From: Zantedeschia hybrid cultivar
Lineage: Eukaryota > Streptophyta > Magnoliopsida > Alismatales > Araceae
Direction: 5' to 3'
NCBI GenBank assembly: GCA_030544215.1
Contig: JARZZO010000009.1
Location: 50,897,129-50,961,128 of the forward strand
DNA: 64,000 nt
Position numbers and translations under genes: made by a program. How positions within the stretch are numbered: position 1 is the first letter of the stretch; each line of letters starts with the position of its first letter. The notes under the pieces are model-generated. The model saw only the letters and a program-made list of their open reading frames with translations, did no database searches and had not been told where the DNA came from. Of this stretch, positions 11,449-23,900 are shown in pieces.

Positions 11449-13044
11449 TGATAGAATTGGGTAGCCTTAAAGCCAATCTTTGTACATTCTAGTTCTGAAT
11501 ATTAATAAAGGCAATCATTTCTTCATATATAGTTCTCTCAAATTAACTATTATAATTAAGGTTCGTAGACAAATGTATAGGATGTTGAATCATGATGAGA
11601 TCATGATAGTGAGATCAATATTCTTAATCACTTGTCTTAAATAGTTCCCGATCATAGGATATTTGAATTGGACGTTAAATATCCAATAAGAACAACACAA
11701 GTTATTTTTGCTCATGCGATGATGGTGAATGATCTCATATTCACTCGTGTGGTGACACTAAGATAAACTTGTGGATTCTCATTAGAGAATGAGTTCACTG
11801 AACATATCCAAATTAGAATTCCTAGATGGTCATTATACCTGATAGTCAACCAGGAAATTCAATCGTTGCAGTAGCACAGTTGGTCCTATGACCTGAGTCA
11901 CCAATGATACCTTGCTTGTAGACCATTGTGACTTGATTATCTGGCTTGTGGACTTTAACCATTAAATCCACGATAGTCAGTTTCTCAGACATAGCGAAAA
12001 GCTTGCGAAAGTAATTGAGTGAACAATAGGGGATCACTCACTCTTGGTATATCACTGGAGAGAGAATGTCCTATGGATGTGTACACAAAAATCTCTGGCC
12101 AAGGTCAACTGAAAGAGATGCCTTTCTAGAAGTTATCTGAGTACTGGAATTCATCAAAATAATGTAATAAAGGGTTTGACTATGAAACTATACCCTTGCA
12201 TTATTGGGACATTGGATGAGTGAAGGATTTTATCTGTGCGGTATCTATAGACGGAAAGATTCAATTAAAGGGAACAATTTCGCTTATATCTTCTGGGATT
12301 ATAAGGTAGTGTTTAGTGCCGTTCATGGTTAGAAGGTCAAGTAGATTAATCATCAAATGATAAACCACTTATTTATTGAATTAATTATTTAACAAATAAT
12401 GTTTAAATAATAATTAATAAATACTAAACTTTAGAATTAGTTCTAAGTTTAGTGGGCCTGAAACCAGACTGATATATGGGCCTAGAGGGTCACACACATA
12501 AGAGTTCTCATAAGACGGTGAGAGACGTTAAATATTATATTTATCTGGGTTTTTGTGAAAAGCTGCAGGATAAATATGAATATTTAAATGGAGAATTATC
12601 CAAGGCCAAGCTCTTAGATAATCATGAGGATTAATCCTTGGCCTTATCTATAATTGTTATAAAAGGAGGCCAAGGGGAGGGTGGTGGAAGGACATGTACA
12701 TAACACCACAAGTATTTTTCTCTCTTATCTCTCTCTCCCGCTCTCTCTCTCTCTTGAAGAAGACCATTCTCTCTTCTACTTTCAACTGGTTGGTGGATTT
12801 GAGATCGGGTCGAAGTACTCAAGCCGAGGAGAAAATCACGTATGTATCGGGAGCTCGTGTGGATACCTCTAGAGATCGTGCGCGTGCACGATTACCGAAA
12901 CGGTTCATTCTACGGGAGATTCGAAACACCGCAAAGGTGAAGAACGGTTCTTCCCGTATATTTTACTTAGTCCGTTTTTCAATCCCAACAACCCGATACA
13001 GGGAATCGTTTTATATTTCCGTTGCATTCCTGCGATTCCTTACA
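11449..13044 (+). repeat. C1 3' LTR (1596 bp)
   Basis: Starts TGATAGAATTGGG after the PPT and ends CCTTACA, followed by the TSD candidate CCTAG. Its right two-thirds align with 4202-5248. Contains a TATA box at 12658-12665 and a CT-rich segment at 12720-12760. Confidence 0.9.
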
Positions 13045-13956
13045 CCTAGCTAGGGCGGAGACTGTATCAGATAAGGAGTTATGTGATATAGTTTAGCGAC
13101 ATCTAATTCAAGTGAATGGACCGGCTAGGATTTAACAGTAAACCATACTCTAGGTTGATTCGGGAATATTGCACAGATGAAGGATTATATCCGTGCGGTA
13201 ACTGATAACAGAAAGGTTCCATTAGTGGGTTGCGGAACCCCCATGCTTTTCAGGTTCACGCGATGTTGAAGGTGATCAGAAGCCCGTCCGAATTTATTAT
13301 GGGATATTAAATTTGACTAATTAATTGATATAAGGATATTAATTAATTAAGTGGGTGAGTAAGGATTTACTAGGCTTAATGGGCTATTTATTGGACTGGT
13401 ATTTGGACATAGAGGGTCACATGCAAAAGGTTTTCAAGTTGATGGATAATTTAACGGGTTTTATGATAAGTGTGGGTTTTTCCAAAAAGCATAAAACCAC
13501 TTATTATAAAAGTACCGCTGGTAGGTCAGAGGCCAACAACTCTGACCTGAGCTAGCCGGCCCCCTCTCTCTCCTCTCTCTCTCTCTCATGCCCTCCCCCA
13601 GAGGCCGGCCCCCTTGGAGGCTCTGCTCCATCTCCGGCCTGCTCTGCTTCCCGTCTGACAGGAAACTAGAATCTGCATGTCGCAGAGGGTCACGTGTAGC
13701 CAGACGGGATCCGCAGACGCTACACCAAGTGAGGAAACGAGGATGATCCATCGAGAGGAAGACCGCGTGCATACGCTAGAGGCCTGGCACGTGCGTGGCT
13801 TACGGCATCGCACCGACGGAACCAGACGAATGTGGATTCGAATTCGTACAAGGTGAAAATCCGATTTTCATACCTTAATTTTAATATCCGAAACGGGATG
13901 GATCCGATTCTATTTTCCACTGGATTCTATTCGGATCAGACACAACGAACCTAACA
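13045..13956 (+). repeat. C0 5' LTR, right part
   Basis: Matches the right part of C2/C3/C5 LTRs (block 'cagataaggagttat...ggatttaacagtaaacc'). Ends CCTAACA directly before the PBS. TATA box TATAAAAG at 13505-13512, with CT repeats at 13563-13588. Confidence 0.85.
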
Positions 13957-13957
13957 G

Positions 13958-13970
13958 TGGTATGAGAGCT
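13958..13970 (+). promoter_or_regulatory. Primer-binding site of C0 (degenerate)
   Basis: TGGTATGAGAGCT; one mismatch (C to G) to the tRNA-iMet complement, consistent with an old copy. Confidence 0.75.
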
Positions 13971-15904
13971 AGGTTCCACTGTGTTCTTCGCCGTTTCGAT
14001 TTCCGAAATTTAATTTTCTGGTTATATTCCATGCAAGTAGTTCGATTTTGTTTAAGAATAGTGTTCATGGGATGGACACAAATAATTTGATTAATTTGTT
14101 CATGGGATGAATCAAGATCCTTACAATGGTATTAGAGTCAAGTTCTACTATTTCTCATCCGTTTTGATCTCTAAAATTAATTTTTCCATGTAATATTTCA
14201 TGTGTTAATTTGATTTTGTTGTTAGAACTGTGTTCATACGATGAACACAAATAGTTAGATTATTTTTAATATACATAAATCGAATTTTATTTTTGGGGTT
14301 TTTTGTGTTCTTCGTCAGACGAAGAATGGATCTTTACGGCGGTGTTATTGCAATCCCCATGAGATGGGGAGGTGGCTGGCGGTCTTGGTGTGACCATGGA
14401 CCCCGCCGGTCACCGCCGGCCTAGTTGCCGACACTGTAGAGGGTGCCCAAGCGGTTGCCGTCCGGCCACCTGTTCTCCTTCTTCACAATCTGCAACAAGA
14501 AAGTAAGGTGGTGGGTTGGGGGGGGCTCGGGCACCTGCAAAGGTAGGGGGCACTATCGGCGAGGCCAACTGGAGCCAGAGTGACGACCGACTGGTGCTGG
14601 AGCAACCGCCGGCGGCGCCGTGCGACGCCTAGAATCTGGCCGGCCCTAGGCTCCATTCCGCTACCGTCGCCTATGGGGAAGAACCCCACCTAGTCAGGTA
14701 GCTAGGGTTTCCCCTAGCCCGCCCAGATGGGGACGGGGTCGAATCCCATGGCTCGGGCTAGGCCTGAGCCAGGGCTCAAGCCCAGGGGATGGGCTTGGCT
14801 CGAGGCTCGTACCCAGGGCTCAGCTAGGTTAAGCCTTAGCTCAGCCAGGGACTGAGCCAACCTTAGCCCATTGAACCCTAGGCCCATATTGAAATTAAAA
14901 TTAGATTTTTTTGAAAACTCAAAATTATTTTGAAATAAAATTTATTCAATTTTCATTTAAATGGGACTTTAATGATTTTGAATCATTTTAATTAATAATT
15001 GTTGTTAATTAAATTAAGGTTAATTATTAGTTTAAGAGTTAAATTAGTAATTAATTCTTATTATCTAATCTAAAAGTTAGATTAGCAATTAATTATTAAT
15101 AATCTAATTCATAGATTGCTAATTATTAATTAATCTAAATGTCTAACTGTTAGATTATTTTTTAAATTATTAGAAATGTTATACTTGGCATGAAATATTC
15201 TGAAAATTGTTAATGTGGAGTGTGTCCACATAAGATGTGTGTTTAATGCTTTTAAATGAGATTTAATTGCATGCTCAAGATAATAAAATGAGTTTTCGAA
15301 AATTCAATTTACCAATTGTCATTGGAACCCAACTTTATGAAAGTCAAAATTATTTATTTTCAAAACTCTTTTATTTAGCCATATGGTATGCTCTTCCATA
15401 CGTAGAATGAATAAAAGATACTGTGGTCATGGATATGCACTTGCAAATATACTTCATTTCATAATGTATAGTTGTGGATTATAGATGTATGATTTATTTT
15501 GTTAATTGTTAATAAATAGAGGTCTGCGTACCTCTCTCTCTCTCATACTTTGATGTACTTCTATCTCCCTCCATTTTGTACTCGCCATAAGACCTTCTTC
15601 AAATTGTACATGCAAAATTTTGAATTTTATGTAATTTGATCGAGGCAACTGAGACAGAAGTGAAGATGATCCAATACTGCAACGAGAAAGGGTGTTCGAT
15701 GGAGATTTTATTGCCTATGTGTTTACAAGTTATTTGATCTAAGTGTTATATTAGATTGTGCGTGCATTTGACTGTTTGGCTCTAGTCAAACCACTGTGCT
15801 ATCTATGACTACACCAGACATGTATGTGATAAATTATTTTATTTTGATTATGAATCAAAGCAAGTATACTATATAGTAAATATATATGATATATTTATAT
15901 ACTA
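13971..15904 (+). other. C0 leader, first part
   Basis: Untranslated leader. GC-rich block at about 14290-14880 with a hairpin at 14701-14718 (CTAGGG / CCCTAG around TTTC). AT-rich segment 14880-15200 with repeated GTTAGATTA-type inverted repeats. Hairpin AGAGGT...ACCTCT at 15518-15535 followed by CT repeats. The block 'gatcgaggcaactgag' at about 15638 is shared with other leaders. No credible gene. Confidence 0.7.
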
Positions 15905-16384
15905 TGTTAGTATTAGATGGCTTACAAGCCAATCCGATACTGTGTATTATTCAGTTTATTAATTTAATGGCAAAAATTCATTGTGTATTTAATTCAATCT
16001 TTATTTGTCGTATCACGATGAAGTCCATGAATATGTGTAATAGTCTTCTGATTATGATGAGATCATAATTATGCGACCGAAGATTAATAAATACATGTTC
16101 TTAATTGTTCTTAGTCGGAGGATGTTCGAGAAGGATATCAAACATCCGGATAGACTAGTATAGGTTTCTTTAGCTCATATGATGAGGGTGACTGATCCTA
16201 TAAGTCACTTATGTGGGGACACTATGCTGGACCTGTAGGTGCTTATTAGTGAATAAGTTCACTGAACTGATCCAACCATACATCGCTAGATGGTATCTAC
16301 CTAACTGTTAACCACCTCAATTCTTTTCTCATGGTAGCGTGGATGGTCCTTGGACCTAAGACACCAAGGATACCTTGCTGGTAG
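15905..16384 (+). repeat. C2 5' LTR, left part
   Basis: 480 bp starting TGTTAGTATTAGATGG and stopping at the C3 insertion site GGTAG (16380-16384). Aligns with the start of the C2 3' LTR at 32751. Confidence 0.88.
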
Positions 16385-17958
16385 TGTTAGTATTGGATGG
16401 CCTATAAGCCAATTCGACACTGTATTATGTTCAGATTATCAATATAATGGCATTTTTCATTATGTATCTTACTTGAGCACTACTTATCGAATCACGATGA
16501 AGTCCATGAATATGTGCATTAATCTTCGGATTATGATGAGATCATAATTACGGGACCGAAGGTTTATAAACACATGTTCTTAATTGTTCTTAGTCATAGG
16601 ATGTTTGAGAAGGACATCGAACATCCGGATAGACTAGTATAGGTTTTTTCAGCTCATGATAAAGGTGATTGATCCTATAAGTCACTTGTGTAGAGACACT
16701 ATGCTGGACCTGTAGGTGCTCATTGGTGAATGAGTTCACTGAACTGATCTGACTATGAATCGTTGGATGGTAAACACCTCACTGTTAACCAGCTCGATTC
16801 TTTTGTCATAGTTGTGTAGATGATCCTTAGACCTGAGACGCCAAAGATATCTTGTTGGTAGGTTTCTAAACTTTGACCTTGACTAACGAATCCCTAACCA
16901 TGGGTTATCAATAAGTCAAGTGATCGGGTTCAGAAAAATGCCCTCGAAGGTAATTGTATGTTCAATACGGGATGATCCGCTCTTGGTTGCTTGAGAGAGA
17001 ATGTTCCACGAATGATGCGCTTAAAGTTCCTAGCCAGCGCAGACTCTGTATCTGATAAGGGGTTATCGGATTCAGATTAGCGGCATCTGATTCAAGTGAA
17101 TCGATCGGTTAGGGTTTAACAGTAAACCATACTGTAGGTCGATTCGGGAACATTGCATGGATGAAGGATTATATCTGCGCAGTAACTGTTGATGGAAAGG
17201 TTCCAATAGAGGATTGCGATAACCCCAATGCCATCCAAGATCACACGATGTTGCTTGGCATCCAACGTGATCGGAAGCTCGTCCGAATTTACTGTAGGAC
17301 ATTAAATTCAGCTGATTAATTAATATAAGGATATTAACTAACTCAGTGGACCAGTAAAGAGTTACCGGGCTTAATGGGCCATTAACTGGACTGGTATTTG
17401 GGCCTAGAGGGTCACACGCAAAAGATTTTCAAGTCGATGGATAATCCGACAAGATTTCTGATAAGTCTGGGTTTTTATGAAAAACCGCAAATAGGCTTAT
17501 TATAAAAGAACGGATGCTAGGTCTAGGGCCAGCAACCCTAACCTAGCCGCCGCCTTCTTTCTCTCTCCTCTCTACTGGGCGTACGACACGAGGTGGCCAT
17601 CTGGAGACTCCACTTCGACTCCCGACTGCTCCGCCTTCCGTCCGACGGAAGATTCCGAATCTGCATGTCGCGGCGGATTACGCGCAGCCAGACGGGATCC
17701 ATGAACGCCGCATCGAGCGAGGAGGTGATAACGATCCGTTGCGAGGAGAAGCGCGTGGATACCATTAGAGGCCAAGCACCTGCGCGGCTAACGGCATCGC
17801 TACGACGGAACCAGAAAACGAACGCGGATTCGAATCCACGCAAAGTAAATCTGATTTACTTCAGTTTAATTTTATTGATTGAAACGGGACGGATCCAATT
17901 CCGAATATTTTATTTCCGTTGCATTTTTCGGTCGAATCCTGACACAGCGAACCTTACA
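16385..17958 (+). repeat. C3 5' LTR (1574 bp)
   Basis: Starts TGTTAGTATTGGATGG, ends ACCTTACA before the PBS. TATA box at 17501-17508 about 450 bp before the LTR end. Confidence 0.95.
17501..17508 (+). promoter_or_regulatory. TATA box of C3 5' LTR
   Basis: TATAAAAG in the context CTTATTATAAAAG. The same element is at 13505 (C0), 25142 (C3 3' LTR), 48152 and 55483 (C5), each followed by a CT-rich segment about 50 bp downstream. This conservation marks the LTR core promoter. Confidence 0.65.
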
Positions 17959-17959
17959 G

Positions 17960-17972
17960 TGGTATCAGAGTC
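17960..17972 (+). promoter_or_regulatory. Primer-binding site of C3
   Basis: TGGTATCAGAGTC one base after the LTR end; complementary to tRNA-iMet. Confidence 0.85.
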
Positions 17973-19066
17973 AGGTTGCACTGTGTTCTTCGCCGTTTAG
18001 AATTCCAAAATCTAATTTTCTAGTTACACTCCATGCATATTGTACTATTCTGTTTAAGAAATTTAATTCATGAGATGAATGAAGTTAATTTGATTAATTC
18101 TATTTATGCAAAATCGTATTTTTATATTGGGTCTCTCGTGTTCTTTGTGGGATGAAGAACAACGCTCATAGGGTGGTGTTCGTATAATCACATGTGATGC
18201 GAAGCTTTCGGGAAAGATTTTGGTATGACCGAAGGATCCAACCGGCCACTGCCAACATCACCTTTGGCTCCGGCCTGGGCTAGCCGGCGGTGACTGGCCG
18301 GCAATAGCCTCCTTTCCCCTCGGTTAAACGCACGATGGGGGGGGGGGGGGGGGGGGGATTCGGGGCCCCCCTTTTGGGGCTGGGCTGGGTTGACGGCGCC
18401 GACGGGGTGACCGACCACGGTCCGGTGCCCTCCTGGCGCCGGGGCGGTCGTCGGCCGGGGCCTTCCCCCCCCACGGCTTCCTGTTACCTAGTGCCGCCGG
18501 AGCCACTTAGATTATTTATAGAATCAGGTTTTATTAGATTAAATTGTTTTTAAATTTTATATTTTCAAAAATTGTTTTGAAATTAAAATTGTTGTTCAAA
18601 TTAACTTTTTAGAGACCCATTACAATTGATTTAGCTCATTATCTTAATTGAAGTTATTAGTTATAATTAATTATTAATTTAAATGTTGAATTGATGATTA
18701 ATTTTAACTGCATGATCTAATTGTTAGATTTAAATAAGATAATGATTAATCTAGTTGTTTAATGACATTATTAATCTAATCGTTAGATTAATTTTATTAT
18801 ATATGCATGGATTATTCTAGAAATTTGCATTTTGGAATCTTAATACATATGATGTGTTTTAATGCTTATTTTAATTCGATTTAAGTTAAGCATGCATAAA
18901 CTGATTTTCGAAAATTCTAAATTCTCCAAAATTTTGTTTGATCCAAGGTTTATGAAACCAAATTATTATTAATTTTTGAAAATTTTAATTAGCCATGAGA
19001 TGTGCAATTTAATGTGTGGTTTCTTTAATTAAAAAATGCACGGTGGTTTATTATTTGATAAAAAAT

Positions 19067-19084
19067 AGAGGTTTGCGAACCTCT
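19067..19084 (+). other. Conserved leader hairpin AGAGGTT-TGCG-AACCTCT
   Basis: Perfect 7-bp arms with a TGCG loop. Equivalents: C0 15518-15535, C2 27872-27889, C5 49630-49647, C4 43699-43714 (minus), C1 6661-6676 with a different stem (AGGAC/GTCCT) but still paired. Sits 0.8-1.0 kb before gag wherever both can be measured. Confidence 0.6.
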
Positions 19085-19580
19085 CCCTCTCATACTCTAT
19101 TGTCTTTCTACCTCTCTCCCTGATTTATTCGCCTTAAGGCTTCCTCCTTTAAATTATCATATAATTGTGAATTATAATGTAATTTGATCGAGGCGGCTGA
19201 GCATGGAGTGAGGACGATCCACAATTGCAACCAAGAAGGATAAGAAAGAGTTCCTTAAGCCTATGAGTTTGTAGACTCATGATATAAACGTTGTATTGTG
19301 TGTGTGTGCGTTTGACTGTATGGCTCAAGTCAAACCACTGTGCTATCCATGACCACACCTAAACATGTATGTGATGCATGTGTGTTTTTCTTTTGATTAT
19401 GAATCATATTAACTAGGTTATTAGTATATATAATATATTCGATATGTTTAATACTATTGCCTAGGATGAGACCAAACTAATTAATATAAAACCTTCGTTT
19501 TAAAGTCTAAGCCGTAGCGCGAGTCATTTAGAATGCACCGTGTGACTCTCCATCAATATAGTTATTAAATCTCAATTCTT

Positions 19581-19901
19581 TGGTGGCATATTCTTCGTGT
19601 TTACCCGAGATTTGCCATCATCTGCTGAGAGGTCTATTGACTATGGCATTAGATACCTGGAGATTGGAATAGAGGAACAATATAGCTATCCACGTGTTTA
19701 CCGGGGGCTATATTCCTACTCTACTCCATCACGTATTGATGGTAATGCTTAGAACGTATTTAATGGTCTACTGTGTTTACCCGGGACCATTAGTGATCTA
19801 GAACCGAAACAAGATCAGATATTGCAAGGAGTTGCAATTGTCATGAGTTGATTGCTTTGAGATAACAGTATGATAGTATGTGTTTACCCGAGGTCATACT
19901 G
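19581..19901 (+). other. C3 leader array of four stem-loops with loop GTGTTTACCCG
   Basis: Hairpin 1: TGGTGGCA (19581-19588) with TGCCATCA (19613-19620, one G-U). Hairpin 2: AATATAGC (19679-19686) with GCTATATT (19707-19714). Hairpin 3: TAATGGTC (19761-19768) with GACCATTA (19785-19792). Hairpin 4: CAGTATGA (19866-19873) with TCATACTG (19894-19901). Each loop contains GTGTTTACC(C/G)G. The four stems are unrelated in sequence. A small CCATCA/TGATGG hairpin lies between 2 and 3. Confidence 0.65.
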
Positions 19902-20082
19902 TGATGCTTGGAGATTCTGATCCTCACTAGGAGAAAGTCGGCGTCTCTCGTTCTGTATATCTAAAGGTTATACAGTCCAACAAAAATTAGTGGGAGTAAA
20001 ACTATATAATAAAAGACTATATCTTGTTTTAATTAATCTGAATACTTGTTGATTATAATTTGATTATCTCCTGTAGGCTAGA

Positions 20083-20925
20083 ATGTCGCACTATAATCTG
20101 TTGCGTGGCATACTTGATGTCAATCGTTTGATAGGCACCAACTACTCAGACTGGCTCAGGAACCTGAAGATTGTCATCAGGTCTGAGTAGATTGCCTATA
20201 TCTTGGATAATGAACCTCCTACTGAACCAGCATTAGATATCCCAGAGGAGGATATGATTGCATATGAAAAATGGAAGGAAGACTCCACCATGGCCCAATG
20301 CTACATGTTAGCCTCTACGAGAAATGAGTTGCAGAGGCAACATAAGGAGATGGATGCTAGATCCATCATACTCCATTTGAAGGAGTTGTTTGGTGAGCAG
20401 ATCAGAATCGGACGATATGAGATATCTAAAAATATGTTCAAGGCTCAGATGGCAGAGGGAAGTTCAGTACACACTCATGTACTGAAGATGATAGAATGGG
20501 TGGAAAGGCTAGATGCTCTTGGGGTTACACTTCCCAAGGAGATGCATACTGACCTCGTGTTATCTTCCCTTCCACAATCATATGCTCAGTTCATCGTTAA
20601 CTTTAACATGAACAAAATCTAGACCACCTTAGCTGAACTACTGAACATGTTGAAGACTGTAGAGGGGAACCTTGTGAAGGATAAGCCCCAAATCCTCATG
20701 GTTGGTAAGACCAACAGGAAGATACTTGCAGTCCAAGCCTTTCGGAAAGGTAAGAACAAGGTTCAGATAAAGCAAAAGGTTGTCAAGAAAGACAAAGGCA
20801 AGAGTGCTGAGAAAGGTGATTGCTTCTACTGTCATCAAAAGGATCACTTGAAGAGAAATCGCAAGGAATACCTCAAGGACAAGGCTCAAGGAACTATGAA
20901 GTAGCAGAACGCTTCAGGTATCTAT
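20083..20925 (+). pseudogene. gag: C3 gag (copia)
   Basis: Opens at ATG 20083 (MSHYNLLRGIL...). Stops at TAG 20188-20190 (Gln of SEQIAY, CAG to TAG), TAG 20620-20622 and TAG 20902-20904. UBN2-type gag domain with EKWKEDSTMAQCYMLAS and MNELQRQH-like segment; zinc knuckle CFYCHQKDHLKRNR near 20821, in which the final Cys is replaced by Arg and the usual G-H-W is D-H-L, so zinc binding is damaged. Frame continues into the protease. Confidence 0.9.
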
Positions 20926-23900
20926 ATGATAGATGTAAACTTGTCAATAAGAAATTGTACATCATGGGTATTAGATACTGGATGTGTATCTCACATCTGC
21001 AATTCTGTGCAGGCACTGACAAGAAGACGTAAGCTGAGGACCGGCAAGGTAGAGCTGAGGCTAGGTAACGACGCAAAAGTTGCGGCGATCGTTGTGGGGA
21101 CAGTGAAGCTGAAGCTACCATCCGGAGACACTTTTTCATTAGATGAATGTTATTATATACCTAGTATAATAAGAAATATTATTTCTATTTCATGTTTAGA
21201 TAGAATTGGATACAAATTAAATTTTAGGGACAATAGTTATTCAATTTATTTTGAAAATAAATTAATAACTTATGCTATCTTGTCTAATGGTTTGTATCTA
21301 TTAAATGTGTCTCATGAAAATTTACACATCGGTTCTTTAATTAAAAGAAGTATAAAATGAACAAAGCCTACTTACGGTATTGTAGGCTTAGACATATTGG
21401 TGAAAATAGACTCCAAAGGATACATAAAGATGGATACTTAGATCAATTTGATTATGAATCATATGCAACCTGTGAGTCATGTTTAATAGGTAAAATGGCT
21501 AAGTCTCCATTTAGTGGAACAGGAGAACGAGCCAAAGACATATTAGAACTTATACATTCAGATGTATGTGGTCATATGTCTACCTAAGCCATTGGTAGTT
21601 TGTCATACTTCATTACATTCACTGATGATCACTCAAGGTTTGGATAAATATACTTATTAAAGTATAAATCTGAAGCTTTTGAGAAATTCAGAGAATTTAA
21701 GAATGAAATAGAGAAATAAACTGGAAAGAGTATAAAAATCGTCCGATCCGATCGGGGTGGTGAATACTTGAGTATAGAGTTCATTAAATACTTAAAGGAT
21801 AATGGTATCCTTTCTTAGCTTACACCTCCTTATACACTTCAGATGAATGGTGTATCAGAAAGGAGAAATCGCACGTTAATGGAAATGGTATAATCTATGA
21901 TGAGCATGTCCAAATTACCAATGTCCTTATGGGGATATGCACTTAACTCGGCTATATATATCCTAAACAAGGTACCCAATATATCTGTTGAAACCAATCC
22001 ATATGAGATATGGAATGGAAGGAAATTAGACCTTAAACATGTTAAAGTCTGGAGATGTCCTGCTCATGTTAAAGGACATGATGCAGATAAGCTGGAGTCT
22101 AGAACTGACAAATGCAAATTTGTGGGATATCCAAAGGAAACTTATGGATATTATTTTTATCATCCTGACGAACAAAAGGTGTTTGTGACTAGGAGAGCTG
22201 TCTTTTTGGAAGAAGATACATTCTCCAGAAGGATAGAGGGAGTAAAGTAACTCTGGAAGAAATTCCAAACCCACAAATTGGTAATGGTTCATCAGATGAA
22301 CTGTCAGTTTCTGAACCTGTTCAAAATAATATGCAGGAACCTCGTAGGTCAGAAAGAGTACCTAAACCACCAGAAAGATACGTGAGACATATTAATATGG
22401 ATGGTTCAAGGATACTCTACAATGAGGATGATGATCCTAAGACTTACCAAGAGGCCATTGAAAGTCCAGAGGCCGGGAAATGGTGGGAAGCCATAAATTC
22501 TGAAATACAGTCTATGTACATTAACCAAGTTTGGAACTTAGAAGATTTACCCGATGGTATAGTACCTATCGGCTGCAAATAGATCTTTAAAAGAAAGATC
22601 GGTGCAGATAGACATATTGAGACTTATAAAGCAAGATTAGTGGCGAAAGGCTATCGCCAAAGACAAGGTGTTGACTATGACGAAACTTTTTCACCCGTTG
22701 CCATAATTAAGTCTATCAGAATTTTTCTCGTCATTGCTGCCTACCATGATTATAAAATCTGGCAGATAGATGTGAAGACTGCCTTCCTCAATGGAAACCT
22801 TGAGGAGGAGGTGTATATGACACTACCAGAAAGATTCACATCCAAAGAATCTCTATACATGGTGTGCAAGTTGCAGAGGTCCATTTATGGAGTGAATCAA
22901 GCTTCCCGAAGTTGGAACATAAGATTTGATGAGGCGATCAAATCTTATGGCTTCATTAAGAATGAAGATGAGCCCTGTGTGTACAAGAAAAACAGTGGGA
23001 GCGCAATCACATTTCTTATTCTTTACGTTGACGACATCCTACTCATTGGGAATGATGTAGGAATGATGTCATCGGTTAAGATATGGTTGTCAAAGAACTT
23101 CTCCATAAAGGATTTGGGAGAGATATCTTACGTATTAGGAATACGGATCCATAGAGATAGATTAAAGAAGATGCTTGCTTTAACCCAATCCATGTACATA
23201 GAAACTATTGTCAAAAGGTTTGGCATGGAAAATTCTAAGAGAGGTCTCATACCGATAAGACATGGAATTTCACTTTCTAAAGGCCAGTTTCCCAGGACAC
23301 CTGAAGAGAGGGCTATGATGGATAAGGTCCCCTATGCTTATGCCATAAGCTCTATCATGTATGCCATGCTATGTGCTAGACCTGATGTAACATATGCTCT
23401 AAGTGTTACGAGCAGACATCAAGCGAATCCAGGTGATGAACACTGGAAGGCTGTGAAATACATCCTTAAGTACCTAAGAAGAACTAAGGATCTATTTCTA
23501 GTCTATGGAGGAGGAGACTTAAAGCTGCAAGGATACACTGACTCGAGTTTTCAGTTTGATCCTGATGACAGCAAGTCAACATCAGGTTTTGTTTTCACAC
23601 TCAACGGGGGGGCAGTGAGCTGGAAAAGTTCAAAGTAGAAAACTACTGCTGATTCGACAACGAAAGCCAAGTATATTGTTGCTGCTGAAGCCGTCAAGGA
23701 AGCTGTATGGATGAAGAAATTCATCAGTGATCGTGGTGTGGTGGAAAGCATATTTGGTCCCATCCCACTGCTGTGTGACTACAATGGGGTGATTGCTTAA
23801 GCAAAAGAGCCGAGGTCTCATCAGAAGTCGAAGCACATTCTACGGTGCTTTCATTTGATCAGAGAGATTATAGCTCGAGGAGACGTCATTGTGGAAAGAA

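Larger units (their letters stand above)
4202..13044 (+). mobile_element. C1: Ty1/copia retrotransposon inside the C0 5' LTR
   Basis: Copia element with partial 5' LTR (4202-5248; its first ~545 bp lie left of G1, outside the window), PBS, ~2.25 kb leader, degenerate gag-pol (7514-11434), PPT and complete 3' LTR (11449-13044). Its right flank CCTAG (13045-13049) starts C0 LTR sequence; related LTRs read CCTAG followed by the same 'cagactctgtat' block. The LTR starts TGATAGAATTGGG and ends CCTTACA. It is a different LTR family from C2/C3/C5. Confidence 0.87.
17973..20082 (+). other. C3 leader
   Basis: About 2.1 kb untranslated leader. GC-rich block 18220-18510 holding a 21-base G run (18337-18357); C5 has only five G at the same place (about 48986). 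AT-rich part 18520-19060 with a TAATCTAAT/GTTAGATTA inverted repeat near 18774. Hairpin 19067-19084, CT-rich tract, conserved 'gatcgaggcggctgag' block (19186), then the stem-loop array 19581-19901. The proline- and glycine-rich frames over the GC block are not genes. Confidence 0.72.

Noticed and set aside
18188..18553. Pro- or Gly-rich frames on both strands
   Set aside because: Produced by the 21-base G run and GC-rich leader of C3.
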